Assembly: GCA_018268415.1 (NCBI GenBank)
Contig: JAFDWO010000141.1
Span: 62,001 to 126,000 of the forward strand
Direction of reading: 5' to 3'
Origin: Actinomycetota bacterium
GTDB lineage: Bacteria > Actinomycetota > Thermoleophilia > Solirubrobacterales > 70-9
Length of the DNA: 64,000 nt
This document shows positions 31,415 through 40,368 of this stretch, in pieces (the first letter of the stretch is position 1; each line of letters opens with the position of its first letter). The notes beneath the pieces are model-generated. The model saw only the letters and a list, made by a program, of their open reading frames with translations, searched no databases and was not told where the DNA came from. Both the position numbers and the translations under genes were made by a program.

Positions 31415-32895
31415 GGGCCGAACTCCCCGGCGGCGCTGCCGCTCGATGACGAGGCGGCGGAGGAGCCGGCGCCCGACGGTGACGAAGAAGAGGCCGAGGC
31501 CGTCGCTTCGACCGGCGCCGGCGATTCGGTGTATTCGGTCGCGCCGCTTTCGCTCGGCGGGGTGGCGGCGATCGCTTCTTCGACCGGCGCCCGTTCCGGG
31601 TCGGGCTTCGACCGGCTCTCCCTCTGGTGGCCTTCTTCCCCGGGCTGCGCAGCTTCCTGCGCCTGTGGATCCGGTTCGACTGCCGCTTCCTCGGCCGACG
31701 GTTCCGGTTCGTAGGGGGTCGGCAGCTCGACCGTCAGGTCCTCGGTTCGGTGGCGAGCGTGATCGGCGACCTTCGCCGGGGGCGCCTGCCGGTGCGCGGG
31801 CGAGTCGAGCAGGGGTGCCGGGACGACCCCGGTGGCGACGCAGGCGGCCGCCCCGCCGACGGTCCCCGCGCAGAGCGCCAAGACCTTGGCGAGCGCCGTC
31901 ATCCCGGCGCCCCGGGTGCCGCCCGCCGCGGCGACCCCGCCGAGGGTCGAGTCGGAGGCTCCCGACCCGCCGCCGACTCGCGTCGCGACCGCGGCGTAGG
32001 CGTCCTGGAGGCGGCCGACGACGGTGCCACGGGCGGGCGGCACGATCGGCACCAGCGCCGCCGCGGCACCGGGCGCGGCGCGGTAGGCGCGCAGGGTCGA
32101 GCGGCAGTGGGGGCAGGTGCGGAGGTGCTCGCGCAGGGTGGCGACGTCGGTGGCCTCGGCCTCGTCGTCGGCGAACGCGGAGATGAGCGGTGCCAGCTCG
32201 GCGCACCGGGCACCGCCCTCGCGGCGGAGGAGGAAGTGGCGGAAGCGCTCCCGGCCCTCGGCGATCGCGCGGTTCACTTTCGTCGACGAGTAGCCGGTGA
32301 TCGCGGCGATCTCGCGGTAGGTGTAGCCCTCGGCGAGCAGCCCGAGCGCGCGCAGCTCCTGCGGCTTCAGCGTGCCCAGCGCCTCACGACTGCGCTCGAT
32401 CGCCTCGTGGCGCTCGGCCCGTTCGGCAGGTCCGGCGACCTCGGCGGGCAGCATCGCCACCCAGTCCTCGCGGCCCGGCACGGGGGTCTCGGCGGCGGGT
32501 CCGGCGAGCGTCCGCTCGCGCTCGGCGCGCACCGCCAGCGCCTCGTGCTTGACCACCGTCTGGGTCCAACGGACCAGGTCGCGCGGGTCCTCCGAGGGCG
32601 CCTTGTTGAGCAGGATCTCGAGCCCGCGCTGCAGGGCATCGTCGGCATCGTCGGCACAGATCGAGTACCGCTGCGCGGTGCGCCGCAGCACCGCCTCGTT
32701 GCGGGCGAAGGTCTCGACCGCGACCCGCTTGCGCGCCGCCGCCCCGATCGGCGTCGCCCCGTCCTCCCGCTCGATCTCGTCCCGCTCGACCACGTCCAGC
32801 TCGACGTCCTCCGGCTCGACCTCCTCCGGCGCGACCACGTCCAGCTCGACATCTACCGTGGCGTCGTCGCGCCCGGCCCCCCTGCTCGGACTCAC
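31411..32895 (-). CDS. ECF-type sigma factor fused to a zinc-finger anti-sigma-like domain and membrane segment
   Basis: A 494-aa protein. Residues about 55-230 are sigma-70 regions 2 and 4 (RRTAQRYSICADDADDALQR, LKPQELRALGLLAEGYTYRE, ITGYSSTKVNRAIAEGRERF). The next part holds H-x3-C-x2-C within LREHLRTCPHCRSTLRAYR, the pattern of ZAS/zf-HC2 anti-sigma domains. It continues into a hydrophobic segment (LAKVLALCAGTVGGAAACVA, about 345) and a 130-residue acidic/Ser-rich tail, predicted outside the membrane. Sigma and anti-sigma functions therefore seem joined in one membrane-anchored chain. GTG 32895 is preferred over TTG 32949 because GGGAGA lies 9 nt before it. Confidence 0.82.
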   Translation of the reverse strand: MSPSRGAGRDDATVDVELDVVAPEEVEPEDVELDVVERDEIEREDGATPIGAAARKRVAVETFARNEAVLRRTAQRYSICADDADDALQRGLEILLNKAPSEDPRDLVRWTQTVVKHEALAVRAERERTLAGPAAETPVPGREDWVAMLPAEVAGPAERAERHEAIERSREALGTLKPQELRALGLLAEGYTYREIAAITGYSSTKVNRAIAEGRERFRHFLLRREGGARCAELAPLISAFADDEAEATDVATLREHLRTCPHCRSTLRAYRAAPGAAAALVPIVPPARGTVVGRLQDAYAAVATRVGGGSGASDSTLGGVAAAGGTRGAGMTALAKVLALCAGTVGGAAACVATGVVPAPLLDSPAHRQAPPAKVADHARHRTEDLTVELPTPYEPEPSAEEAAVEPDPQAQEAAQPGEEGHQRESRSKPDPERAPVEEAIAATPPSESGATEYTESPAPVEATASASSSSPSGAGSSAASSSSGSAAGEFGP

Positions 32896-33095
32896 TAGTT
32901 CGAATCTCCCCGTCCGCTTTATTCCGCTGCACCAAACACTGCCAGGCAAGGGCCCGTTGGCGTCGGCTTCTCCCCCCTTGTCGGCCCTCCTCGCGGGGAA
33001 ACGCGCGCAATTTGGAGAGAACGCGTAAGGCGAGGCCGGAGTGGGCGGCCTCGGTCGTCAGGGCGCCACGACGGCAGCCGTCCGCGCCGAGCAGA

Positions 33096-33101
33096 TAGCA
33101 T
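33096..33101 (+). promoter_or_regulatory. -10 hexamer TAGCAT, leaderless start
   Basis: TAGCAT followed by 8 nt and ATG 33110 of the UDP-glucuronate decarboxylase gene. Confidence 0.45.
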
Positions 33102-33109
33102 CGAGTCCG

Positions 33110-34057
33110 ATGACGACCTGTGTGGTTACCGGCGGCGCGGGCTTCCTCGGGTCCCACCTCTGCGAGAACCTGCTCGCGGCGGGGCACCGGGTCATCTGCC
33201 TCGACAATCTCGAGACCGGTTCGCTGGAGAACATCGCGCACATTCGTGACGAGAAGTTCGACTTCCGGCACACCGACATCACCGAGTACGTCGATATCGC
33301 GGAGCCGGTGGACTTCGTCTACCACCTGGCCTCGCCGGCCAGCCCGATCGATTACCTGCGGCTGCCGCTGCACACGCTGCGGGTCGGCTCGCAGGGCAGT
33401 CACAACATGCTCGGCGTCGCCAAGTGGAAGCGCGCCCGCTTCCTGATCGCCTCGACGTCCGAGGTCTACGGTGATCCCAAAGTCCACCCGCAGCGTGAGG
33501 ACTACTGGGGACACGTCAACCCGATCGGCCCGCGCGGCGTCTACGACGAGGCGAAGCGCTATGCCGAGGCGCTGACGATGGCCTACCACCGCCAGCAGGG
33601 CGTCGACACCGCGATCGTCAGGATCTTCAACACCTATGGCCCGCGGATGCGCCCCCACGATGGTCGCGCGATCCCGACCTTTCTGCGTCAGGCGCTGCAG
33701 GACCGACCCCTCACCGTCTTCGGTGAGGGGAGCCAGACGCGCAGCTTCTGTTACGTCGACGACTTGATTCGTGGCATCGTCGCGCTCGCCGAGTCGGACG
33801 TCCACACGCCGGTCAACATCGGCAACCCGGACGAGTTCACGCTGCTGGAACTGGCGAAATCCGTGATCGAGGTGACCGACTCCCGGTCGGAGATCATCTT
33901 CGAGGCGCTGCCCACCGACGATCCCCAGCAGCGCCGCCCCGACATCGGTCGTGCCCGCGATCTGCTCGGCTGGGAGCCGACGATCAAGCTCGACGAGGGC
34001 CTGCGGCGGACGATCGACCAGTCCGGCGTCGAGCGCCTCGTCGGCGCCGGCGACTGA
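33110..34057 (+). CDS. UDP-glucuronic acid decarboxylase (UDP-xylose synthase) family
   Basis: Extended SDR converting UDP-glucuronate to UDP-xylose; 315 aa. It has [49 protein letters not shown] (Ser/Thr site), [17 protein letters not shown] (Tyr-x3-Lys) and [16 protein letters not shown], which together are diagnostic of the UXS family. The product would feed surface glycans. Its stop codon lies in the first copy of a 23-bp direct repeat (34044-34066, 34093-34115). Near-relatives such as dTDP-glucose dehydratases lack the PASP loop. Confidence 0.92.
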   Translation: MTTCVVTGGAGFLGSHLCENLLAAGHRVICLDNLETGSLENIAHIRDEKFDFRHTDITEYVDIAEPVDFVYHLASPASPIDYLRLPLHTLRVGSQGSHNMLGVAKWKRARFLIASTSEVYGDPKVHPQREDYWGHVNPIGPRGVYDEAKRYAEALTMAYHRQQGVDTAIVRIFNTYGPRMRPHDGRAIPTFLRQALQDRPLTVFGEGSQTRSFCYVDDLIRGIVALAESDVHTPVNIGNPDEFTLLELAKSVIEVTDSRSEIIFEALPTDDPQQRRPDIGRARDLLGWEPTIKLDEGLRRTIDQSGVERLVGAGD

Positions 34058-34115
34058 CGCCACCCCTCCTCGGCGGCCGAAGCCGTCCCTCCGCGCCGGC
34101 GACTGACGCCACCCC
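34044..34115. repeat. 23-bp direct repeat at the end of the UXS gene
   Basis: GCGCCGGCGACTGACGCCAC plus CCC occurs at 34044-34066 and again at 34093-34115. The first copy includes the stop codon, so the second looks like a local duplication of the gene's 3' end. Confidence 0.75.
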
Positions 34116-34149
34116 CTCGGCGCTGCCGCACGACCCCCACGCCCCCACG

Positions 34150-34178
34150 AAAAAGGGCGGCCCGGAGGCCGCCCTTCC
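34150..34178. terminator. Bidirectional terminator between convergent genes
   Basis: Stem AGGGCGGCC-CGGA-GGCCGCCCT, with an A-run on the left (34149-34154) that gives a T-run for the minus-strand transcript. It lies between UXS (+) and the HtaA-like gene (-). Confidence 0.75.
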
Positions 34179-34199
34179 CCTGAATCCTTCTGCGGTCGG

Positions 34200-35567
34200 C
34201 TATTCGCCGGTCGCGGTGAAGGAGAACGAACCGAGCGTTTCGCCCGCTTTGATTTCGAGTGCTTTGGCTTCCGCCGCCGCCTCTTCACTGCCTTTTTTCA
34301 GCCCGATCGCCGCGGCTTCGGCTTCCGAGATCGGGGGGCCTTTTTCAAGCGCTTCGATGAACGCTTTTTCGCCCTCGGCTTTGGCCAGGACTTCGGTCTG
34401 TTTGACCTGGTGGACCTTGACGAAGCCGTTGAGGGCTTCGGCTGCCACCGCCTGGATCGTCCCGGTCGCGGTGACGGTCACGGTCCGGGTCGCCGGGCTC
34501 GGCGTCGCGGTGTACGTGATGTCGGCGATCGAGCTACGGCCCAGGTTGCCCAGGTTCAACGGTTTTTTGGGCGGGTTGCTGCCCGGTTCGACGAAGGTCG
34601 ATTCGCCGATCACTTCGACGCCCGCGGTTTTCGCCGCCAGGTCGACGCCGATGTTGGCCAGCGTGATCGAGGTGTTCGCCTGTTGGCCCAGTGAGGTCAG
34701 GTCCAGCGACTGCGACAGCTTCAGGCCACCGCTGCTGTTGACCTGACCGCTGGTGCCGAGCGGGGAGATCGTGCCGCCGCTGAGCGGCGAGACGAACGTC
34801 GTCAGGCCGTTGGCGACCGTCGGGGCGATCACTTCCAGTTTGACTTCCGCTTTGGCGAGTTTGCCGAGGACGCCCGCGTCACCGGCGAAGGTCATCGTGC
34901 CGGTCGCCAGGACGTTGTCCGTGGTCGGTTCCACTTCGGTAGTGGTCTTGCCGAGCACCATGTTCGCCTTGAAGACGGGCTTGGCCTTGACGGTCTTGAC
35001 CACGGTCTTGCCGTTCTTCTTCTTGACCTTGGTCTTGGTCGGCTTCGGGGTCAGCTTCGCGTTCAGCGCCTTGGCGCCGGCACCGGTCAGCTTCACGCTC
35101 TTCGCCGAGATGCTGTTGCCGAAACCGAGGCGGGCCGACGAGACGCCGCCCAGCGTCGCGAGCTTCGTCTTCTTGCCGCCCACGCTGGCCGTGAGGGACT
35201 TGGTCTGGGTGTTGATTTCGATGGCCTTCAGGGTCACGGACTTCTTGCCCTGGGTCAGCTTCAGGCCACCGCTGTGGGTGATCGTGCCCGCGCCGGTGGT
35301 CGGTTCGACCTGACCGCCGGTGACCGTGAAGGTCGCCTTGGTGCCCTTGAGCGTGGCCGGCTTCACCGCGGCGATCCTGATCCCGGCCTGCTTGGCCTTG
35401 TTGTTGAAGCCACTGTTGATGGTGAGCTTGGTGGTGCCCTTCGCGATCGGATTGGGCGCGGCGGAAGCGAGCGGTGCGAGAACCAACATCGCGGCTACGG
35501 CCGCGGCCACGATTGCGACCGGCAGCATCCTTCCCCTGGCCCTGCCGAGCCGGGTCGATTCAGACAT
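34200..35567 (-). CDS. Secreted HtaA-domain-like protein
   Basis: A 455-aa exported protein with signal peptide (LPVAIVAAAVAAMLVLAPLASA). Two similar halves follow, each with a phrase such as TGAGTITHSGGLKLTQGKK or SSGGLKLSQSLDLTSLGQQ and a strand VTVTATGTI or ATGTMTFAG, in the manner of HtaA domains. HtaA proteins of corynebacteria bind heme at the surface; no heme-ligand assignment is attempted here. The C-terminal 60 residues are an acidic helical tail. GGAGG lies 7 nt before ATG 35567. The gene stands alone, with a 17-bp inverted repeat upstream. Confidence 0.7.
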   Translation of the reverse strand: MSESTRLGRARGRMLPVAIVAAAVAAMLVLAPLASAAPNPIAKGTTKLTINSGFNNKAKQAGIRIAAVKPATLKGTKATFTVTGGQVEPTTGAGTITHSGGLKLTQGKKSVTLKAIEINTQTKSLTASVGGKKTKLATLGGVSSARLGFGNSISAKSVKLTGAGAKALNAKLTPKPTKTKVKKKNGKTVVKTVKAKPVFKANMVLGKTTTEVEPTTDNVLATGTMTFAGDAGVLGKLAKAEVKLEVIAPTVANGLTTFVSPLSGGTISPLGTSGQVNSSGGLKLSQSLDLTSLGQQANTSITLANIGVDLAAKTAGVEVIGESTFVEPGSNPPKKPLNLGNLGRSSIADITYTATPSPATRTVTVTATGTIQAVAAEALNGFVKVHQVKQTEVLAKAEGEKAFIEALEKGPPISEAEAAAIGLKKGSEEAAAEAKALEIKAGETLGSFSFTATGE

Positions 35568-35613
35568 GTAGTTCCTCCAAATTGCGTTTGCCGCCCCCTG
35601 CGGTTGCCCTAGG

Positions 35614-35630
35614 CGACTTACGGCAAGTCG
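35614..35630. promoter_or_regulatory. Inverted repeat CGACTT-N5-AAGTCG, possible operator
   Basis: Perfect 6-bp arms, 47 bp upstream of the HtaA-like ATG and between divergent genes. Resembles a dimeric repressor site; the regulator is unknown. Confidence 0.3.
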
Positions 35631-35703
35631 ATTAGTCGGGAAGCCTATTCGCGGGTCCCGCCCCGAACAACCCCATCGCCGGTCGCTGGTTGCGGTCTCT
35701 CAA

Positions 35704-35709
35704 TATCCT
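35704..35709 (+). promoter_or_regulatory. -10 hexamer TATCCT, leaderless start
   Basis: TATCCT followed by 7 nt and ATG 35717 of the mutase gene; no Shine-Dalgarno sequence. Confidence 0.45.
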
Positions 35710-35716
35710 TCCCTGC

Positions 35717-37360
35717 ATGGCGACGACTCCTGACTCCTCCGCCGAGGAGGCCCACCGCACGATCGCGCCGCTCGTCGGTCCCGACGACGAGCGCGTCTTC
35801 ACCGACTCGGGGATCGAGATCCAGGGTCTCTACGGGGAGGGCGACGTCGCGCCGGACCTCGCGGAGCGGCTGGGTGTGCCGGGTGAGCCCCCGTTCACCC
35901 GCGGCATCCACGAGGGGATGTACCGCGACCGGCTCTGGACGATGCGCCAGTACGCCGGGTTCGCCTCCCCGGAGGACACCAACGAGCGTTATCGCTACCT
36001 GATCGAGAACGGCTCGACCGGGCTTTCGATGGCCTTTGATCTGCCGACCCAGCTCGGTCGTGACTCCGACGACCCGCTCTGCTTCGGCGAGGTGGGGCGG
36101 ACCGGGGTGCCGATCGACACGATCGAGGACATGCGGATCTGCTTCGACCAGATCCCGCTCGACGGCGTTTCCACCTCGATGACGATCAACGCGCCCGCCG
36201 CCTGCCTGCTGTTGCTCTACGAGCTGGTCGGCGAGGAGCAGGGCGTGCCGTCCCAGAAGCTGCGCGGCACGGTCCAGAACGACGTGCTGAAGGAGTACAT
36301 GGCGCGCGGGAACTACATCTTCCCGCCCGAGCCGACGATGCGCCTGACCACCGACATCTTCGAGTACTGCCGCGAGAACGTGCCGAAATGGAACACGATC
36401 TCGATCTCCGGGTACCACATCCGCGAGAAGGGCTGCTCGGCCGTGCAGGAGGTCGCCTTCACGCTCTCCAACGCGATCGCCTACGTCGAGGCGGCGCTGG
36501 AGCGCGGCCTCGCGATCGACGAGTTCGCTCCGCGCCTCGCGTTCTTCTTCAACTGTCACAACAACGTGTTCCAGGAGATCGCCAAGTTCCGCGCGGTGCG
36601 CCGGATGTGGGCAAAAATCGTCAAGGAGCGGTTCGGGGCCGAGAACCCGAAATCGATGCAGATCCGCTTCCACACGCAGACCGGCGGGGTGACGCTGCAG
36701 GCGCAGCAGCCCGAGGTCAACATCGTGCGGGTGGCGCTGCAGGGCTTCGCCGCCGTCGCCGGCGGCACCCAGTCGCTCCACACCAACGGCTTCGACGAGG
36801 CGCTGGCGCTGCCGACCGAGCGCTCCGCCCGGATCGCGCTGCGCACCCAGCAGGTGCTCGCCTACGAGTCGGGCGTCGCCGAGACGGTCGACCCCTTCGC
36901 CGGCTCCTACTTCGTCGAGTCGCTGACCGACGAGGTCGAGGCGCGCTCCTGGGAGCTGATGGGGAAAGTCGAAGACCTCGGCGGCTCGGTCGAGGCGCTG
37001 GAGTTCATGCAGCGCGAGATCGAGGAGTCCGCGCACAGCTACCACGAGCGTTACCGCTCCGGCCAGGACATCATCGTCGGGGTGAACAAATTCGTCACCG
37101 ACCAGGTCGACGACGTCGACATCCTCAAGGTCGACCCAGAGTCCGAGCAGCGTCAGCTGGCGCGCCTGAAGGCCTTCAAGGAGCGCCGCGACCAGGCTGC
37201 GGTGGACGCCAAGCTGGAGAGCCTGCGCGACGTCGCCCGCGGCGACGGGAACCTGCTGCATCCGATCCGCGCGGCGCTCGCCGCCGACGCCTCGTTGGGC
37301 GAGGTCTGCGGCGCGATGCGCGACATCTTCGGCGAATACAAGGGCGGTGCGTTCTTCTAG
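35717..37360 (+). CDS. Methylmalonyl-CoA mutase, large (catalytic) subunit
   Basis: Rearranges methylmalonyl-CoA to succinyl-CoA; 547 aa, catalytic TIM-barrel part only. It shows [53 protein letters not shown] and [20 protein letters not shown]. The B12-binding domain (DxHxxG) is absent, as in the two-subunit form found in archaea and several actinobacteria; the small subunit is not in this window. SGYHIREKG supports methylmalonyl- over isobutyryl-CoA mutase, but not strictly. Near the propionyl-CoA carboxylase gene, so a propionate-to-succinyl-CoA route is likely. Confidence 0.9.
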   Translation: MATTPDSSAEEAHRTIAPLVGPDDERVFTDSGIEIQGLYGEGDVAPDLAERLGVPGEPPFTRGIHEGMYRDRLWTMRQYAGFASPEDTNERYRYLIENGSTGLSMAFDLPTQLGRDSDDPLCFGEVGRTGVPIDTIEDMRICFDQIPLDGVSTSMTINAPAACLLLLYELVGEEQGVPSQKLRGTVQNDVLKEYMARGNYIFPPEPTMRLTTDIFEYCRENVPKWNTISISGYHIREKGCSAVQEVAFTLSNAIAYVEAALERGLAIDEFAPRLAFFFNCHNNVFQEIAKFRAVRRMWAKIVKERFGAENPKSMQIRFHTQTGGVTLQAQQPEVNIVRVALQGFAAVAGGTQSLHTNGFDEALALPTERSARIALRTQQVLAYESGVAETVDPFAGSYFVESLTDEVEARSWELMGKVEDLGGSVEALEFMQREIEESAHSYHERYRSGQDIIVGVNKFVTDQVDDVDILKVDPESEQRQLARLKAFKERRDQAAVDAKLESLRDVARGDGNLLHPIRAALAADASLGEVCGAMRDIFGEYKGGAFF

Positions 37361-37464
37361 GGCGCGCGGCGCTCTGAACGTTCCCGCCCAAAATGGCGGG
37401 CCCGGCAGGAACGGCGGCCCGGTGACCGAAACCGGGGGCCATGGTCGAGGCGTCAAGGACCCTG

Positions 37465-37650
37465 ATGAAGTCGGAGCCGGAGCTGGCCGAGCTGATCGCC
37501 ACGGTCGAGGGCGTCGAGGTGACGATGGCCGAAAAGGGCTTCGGCACGCGGGTCCACATCCGTGCGGAGGACCGCACCGGGCTCCGGCAGGCCGACCTCG
37601 AGGCCGTCCTCGATCGCCTCGCCGAGCCGCAACGGCGCCCCTTCACCTGA
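37465..37650 (+). CDS. Small protein between mutase and carboxylase genes
   Basis: A 61-aa soluble protein (MKSEPELAELIATVEGVEVT...) with alpha/beta-like pattern and no known motif. AAGGA lies 8 nt before ATG 37465; an in-frame ATG at 37441 is less well supported. It sits 104 nt after the mutase stop and ends 22 nt before a strong terminator. By position it could be an accessory of the mutase or carboxylase, but it does not resemble the known biotin-carboxylase epsilon subunits. The frame is well behaved and followed by the terminator, so I think it is real. Confidence 0.55.
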   Translation: MKSEPELAELIATVEGVEVTMAEKGFGTRVHIRAEDRTGLRQADLEAVLDRLAEPQRRPFT

Positions 37651-37672
37651 GAGCTTCCACCCCAGCGACAAC

Positions 37673-37703
37673 AAAGGCCCGCCCCCCGGCGGGCCTTTTG
37701 TTT
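37673..37703 (+). terminator. Rho-independent terminator
   Basis: AAAGGCCCGCC-CCCC-GGCGGGCCTTTT followed by GTTTT. It ends the mutase/small-gene transcript before the carboxylase gene. Confidence 0.88.
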
Positions 37704-37714
37704 TCCGCTGCACA

Positions 37715-37720
37715 TAGAAT
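37715..37720 (+). promoter_or_regulatory. -10 hexamer TAGAAT of the carboxylase gene
   Basis: TAGAAT 27 nt before ATG 37748, right after the terminator; the gene thus has its own promoter with a short leader. Confidence 0.45.
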
Positions 37721-37747
37721 CGCCCGCGCCCCTTCGGCCACCCCTGT

Positions 37748-39328
37748 ATGCCGCCAGATATCCGCGAGAAAAACCCGGTCACCCACGAGGAGAAGCTTGC
37801 CTACCTCCGCGAGTTGCGTGAGGCGGCGGTCCACTCGGCCTCCGAGGAAGCGGTCGAGAAGCAGCACGCCCGCGGCAAGCTGACCGCGCGTGAGCGGATC
37901 GACCTGCTGCTCGACCCCGGCTCGTTCGAGGAGCTCGACACGTTCGTGCGCCACCGCACCTACGACTTCGACATGCAGAAGAAACGGCCGTGGGGCGACG
38001 CGGTCGTCACCGGCCACGGCACGATCGAAGGCCGCACGGTCTTCGTCTTCTCCCAGGACTTCACCGTGTTCGGGGGGAGCCTCGGCGAGGTCATGGCGGA
38101 GAAGATGTGCAAGGTCATGGACCTCGCCGCCGAGGTCGGGGCTCCGGTGATCGGCATCAACGACTCGGGCGGCGCGCGGATCCAGGAGGGCGTCGTCTCG
38201 CTCGGTGCCTACGGGGACGTCTTCGCGCGCAATGTCAAATGCTCCGGCGTGATCCCGCAGATCAGCCTGATCATGGGTCCCTGTGCGGGCGGCGCCGTCT
38301 ACTCGCCGGCGATGACCGACTTCATCTTCATGGTCAAAGAGACCAGCCACATGTTCATCACCGGCCCGGAAGTGATCAAAACGGTGACCGGCGAGGAAGT
38401 CGAGTTCGAGGCCCTGGGTGGGGCGATGAGCCACAACTCGAAGTCGGGGGTCGCGCACTTCGCCTCCGAGGACGAGGAGAGCTGTCTCGAGGACGCCCGT
38501 TACCTGCTCAGCTTCCTGCCCTCGAACAACCTGGAGCTGCCGCCGCGCTTCGAGCCTTCAGATGACCCGGAGCGCGAAGACGCCGACCTCGACACCGTCG
38601 TCCCCGACGACCCGTCGAAGCCGTACGACATGCGCGAGGTGATCAAGCGGATCGTCGACGACGAGGAGTTCTTCGAGGTCCACGAGCACTTCGCCAAAAA
38701 CATCATCTGCGGCTTCTCCCGCCTCGACGGCTATCCGGTCGGGATCGTCGGCAACCAGCCCGCCTTCCTCGCCGGGGTGCTCGACATCGAGGCCTCCGAG
38801 AAGGCGGCCCGCTTCGTCCGCACCTGCGATTGCTACAACGTCCCGCTCCTCACCTTCACCGACGTCCCCGGCTTCCTGCCGGGCACCGATCAGGAGTGGA
38901 ACGGGATCATCCGCCACGGCGCCAAGCTCCTCTACGCCTACACCGAGGCGACGGTGCCGAAGCTCACCGTCGTCACCCGCAAGGCCTACGGCGGCGCCTA
39001 CGACGTGATGGCGTCCAAGCACATGCTGGCCGACTTCAACTACGCCTGGCCGACCGCCGAGGTCGCGGTGATGGGCCCCGAGGGCGCGGTCAACATCATC
39101 TACCGCAAAGACATCTCCACCTCGCCGACCCCCGACGAGCGTCGCCAGAAACTGATCGACGACTACAAAGCCCACTTTGCCAACCCCTACTCGGCGGCGG
39201 AGCGCGGTTATATCGACGACGTCATCGAGCCCCGCCAGACGCGCCCGAAGCTGATCAAAGCCCTGCGCATGCTGCAGTCCAAGCGCGTCCCCCAGCCGAA
39301 GCGCAAGCACGGCAACATCCCGCTCTAA
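37748..39328 (+). CDS. pccB: Propionyl-CoA carboxylase beta chain (carboxyltransferase)
   Basis: Carboxyltransferase subunit of a biotin-dependent acyl-CoA carboxylase, 526 aa. It has [20 protein letters not shown], the oxyanion-hole segments [12 protein letters not shown] and [20 protein letters not shown], and [20 protein letters not shown] and [16 protein letters not shown] in the second crotonase fold, ending in the usual KHGNIPL. Propionyl-CoA is the likeliest substrate given the neighbouring methylmalonyl-CoA mutase, but actinobacterial homologues also carboxylate acetyl-CoA. The alpha (biotin) subunit is not in the window. Confidence 0.92.
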   Translation: MPPDIREKNPVTHEEKLAYLRELREAAVHSASEEAVEKQHARGKLTARERIDLLLDPGSFEELDTFVRHRTYDFDMQKKRPWGDAVVTGHGTIEGRTVFVFSQDFTVFGGSLGEVMAEKMCKVMDLAAEVGAPVIGINDSGGARIQEGVVSLGAYGDVFARNVKCSGVIPQISLIMGPCAGGAVYSPAMTDFIFMVKETSHMFITGPEVIKTVTGEEVEFEALGGAMSHNSKSGVAHFASEDEESCLEDARYLLSFLPSNNLELPPRFEPSDDPEREDADLDTVVPDDPSKPYDMREVIKRIVDDEEFFEVHEHFAKNIICGFSRLDGYPVGIVGNQPAFLAGVLDIEASEKAARFVRTCDCYNVPLLTFTDVPGFLPGTDQEWNGIIRHGAKLLYAYTEATVPKLTVVTRKAYGGAYDVMASKHMLADFNYAWPTAEVAVMGPEGAVNIIYRKDISTSPTPDERRQKLIDDYKAHFANPYSAAERGYIDDVIEPRQTRPKLIKALRMLQSKRVPQPKRKHGNIPL

Positions 39329-39358
39329 GCGAGCTCCGCCACCTCCAAGGGGGGAGAA

Positions 39359-39415
39359 CCCCCGCCCGCTGTTCCTTATGGTCTTGTGGGGACCATAAGG
39401 AACAGCGGGCGGGGG
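39359..39415. repeat. Palindrome i, copy 4
   Basis: Left arm 39359-39383, loop TTGTGGG, right arm 39391-39415; core GCTGTTCCTTATGGTC. It lies 30 nt after pccB and reaches into the 5' end of the next reading frame. Confidence 0.9.
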
Positions 39416-39430
39416 TGGTCTTGGCGCGAG

Positions 39431-40324
39431 GTGGGAATTCTGGCGTCGAGACAGCAGGGGCTTGTCTCGCGGGAGCAACTACGGGATCTGGGTCTGAGTG
39501 ACGAGGCGGTCTCGAAGGCGGCGGCGCGAGATTGGCTACGGCCGGTATTTCACGGCGTCTTCTCGGTCGGGCATGAGCATCTCACCGTCTACGCGCGGTT
39601 GTTGGCGGCGACGATGGCGTGTGGGGCGGGGAGCGTGGTGTCGCATGGGACCGCGGCCTGGTTGCTCGGGCTCCGCACCTGGCAGCCGGAGGAGATCGAC
39701 GTGATCGCGCCGGTCGAAGCGGGGAGGAAGATCGCCGGGATCCGAAGGCGGTTCGTGCCGCCGCCGGCCGGCGGTGAAATCTGGCGGCGCCACGGCATTC
39801 TGTTGACCGGCCCTGCGCGGACGATCGTCGACTGTACGGGGACTCTGGACGCTCGGGGGCTCGGCGACCTGATCGAGGAGGCTTCGGTGCAGGGGCTGCT
39901 CGACGTCCGGGCGATCGACCGGGTCCTCGACGGTCCCCGACGGCGGGGTTCGGGTCGGTTGCTGCGCGCGCTCGCACCGTGGCGTCGCTATCGCCGTGGG
40001 ATCAAGATCCGCAGCCGCATGGAGGCGAAGCTCCTGCCGCTCCTGACCGAAGCGGCACTGCCGATCCCGGAGACCAACGCGAAGCTGCGCCTCGCCGGCA
40101 AGGTCTACGAGGTCGATTTCCTCTGGCGAGCGCAGAAGCTGGTTGTCGAAACCGACGGCAGTCGCTTCCACGACAACCCGGCGGCCGGCGCGCGCGACAG
40201 CGCCCGCAACCGCGCGCTCGCCGACGCCGGGTATCGGCTCCCGCGGCTCGGCTGGGAGGATCTGCGCGACCGCCCCGAGGAGACGATGCGGCAGATCAGG
40301 CAGCTGCTCCGGCCGCCGAGTTAG
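39431..40324 (+). CDS. AbiEi-antitoxin-like N-terminus with DUF559 nuclease-like C-terminus
   Basis: A 297-aa protein. The N-terminus resembles the AbiEi-type winged-helix segment found with these proteins (SRQQGLVSREQLRDLGLSDE, then RPVFHGVFSVGH). The middle has SHGTAAWLLGL. The C-terminal 100 residues look like DUF559/Vsr-fold endonucleases (YEVDFLWRAQKLVVETDGSR with Asp and Glu-x-Asp, then RNRALADAGYRLPRL). Such proteins are frequent in actinobacteria, often without a toxin partner, and their function is unproven. GTG 39431 is chosen; the frame is open to GTG 39386 inside the palindrome, so a longer product is possible. Confidence 0.7.
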   Translation: MGILASRQQGLVSREQLRDLGLSDEAVSKAAARDWLRPVFHGVFSVGHEHLTVYARLLAATMACGAGSVVSHGTAAWLLGLRTWQPEEIDVIAPVEAGRKIAGIRRRFVPPPAGGEIWRRHGILLTGPARTIVDCTGTLDARGLGDLIEEASVQGLLDVRAIDRVLDGPRRRGSGRLLRALAPWRRYRRGIKIRSRMEAKLLPLLTEAALPIPETNAKLRLAGKVYEVDFLWRAQKLVVETDGSRFHDNPAAGARDSARNRALADAGYRLPRLGWEDLRDRPEETMRQIRQLLRPPS

Positions 40325-40368
40325 AGGCCAGGGTCGGGCGAGGTCGCCGCGCGCGGCGCCCACGTGGG

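Noticed and set aside
29354-32206. 950-codon reading of the secreted protein
   Set aside because: The first 260 codons are the sigma-fusion gene in another frame; the signal peptide begins at GTG 31414.
32880-32950. tRNA-like TTCGAATC sequence near 32899
   Set aside because: No acceptor stem or anticodon arm can be built around it. No tRNA was found anywhere in the window.
35568-35716. Cobalamin riboswitch before the B12-dependent mutase gene
   Set aside because: The space is only 149 bp shared with a divergent gene, no B12-box is seen, and the mutase seems to have a leaderless start.
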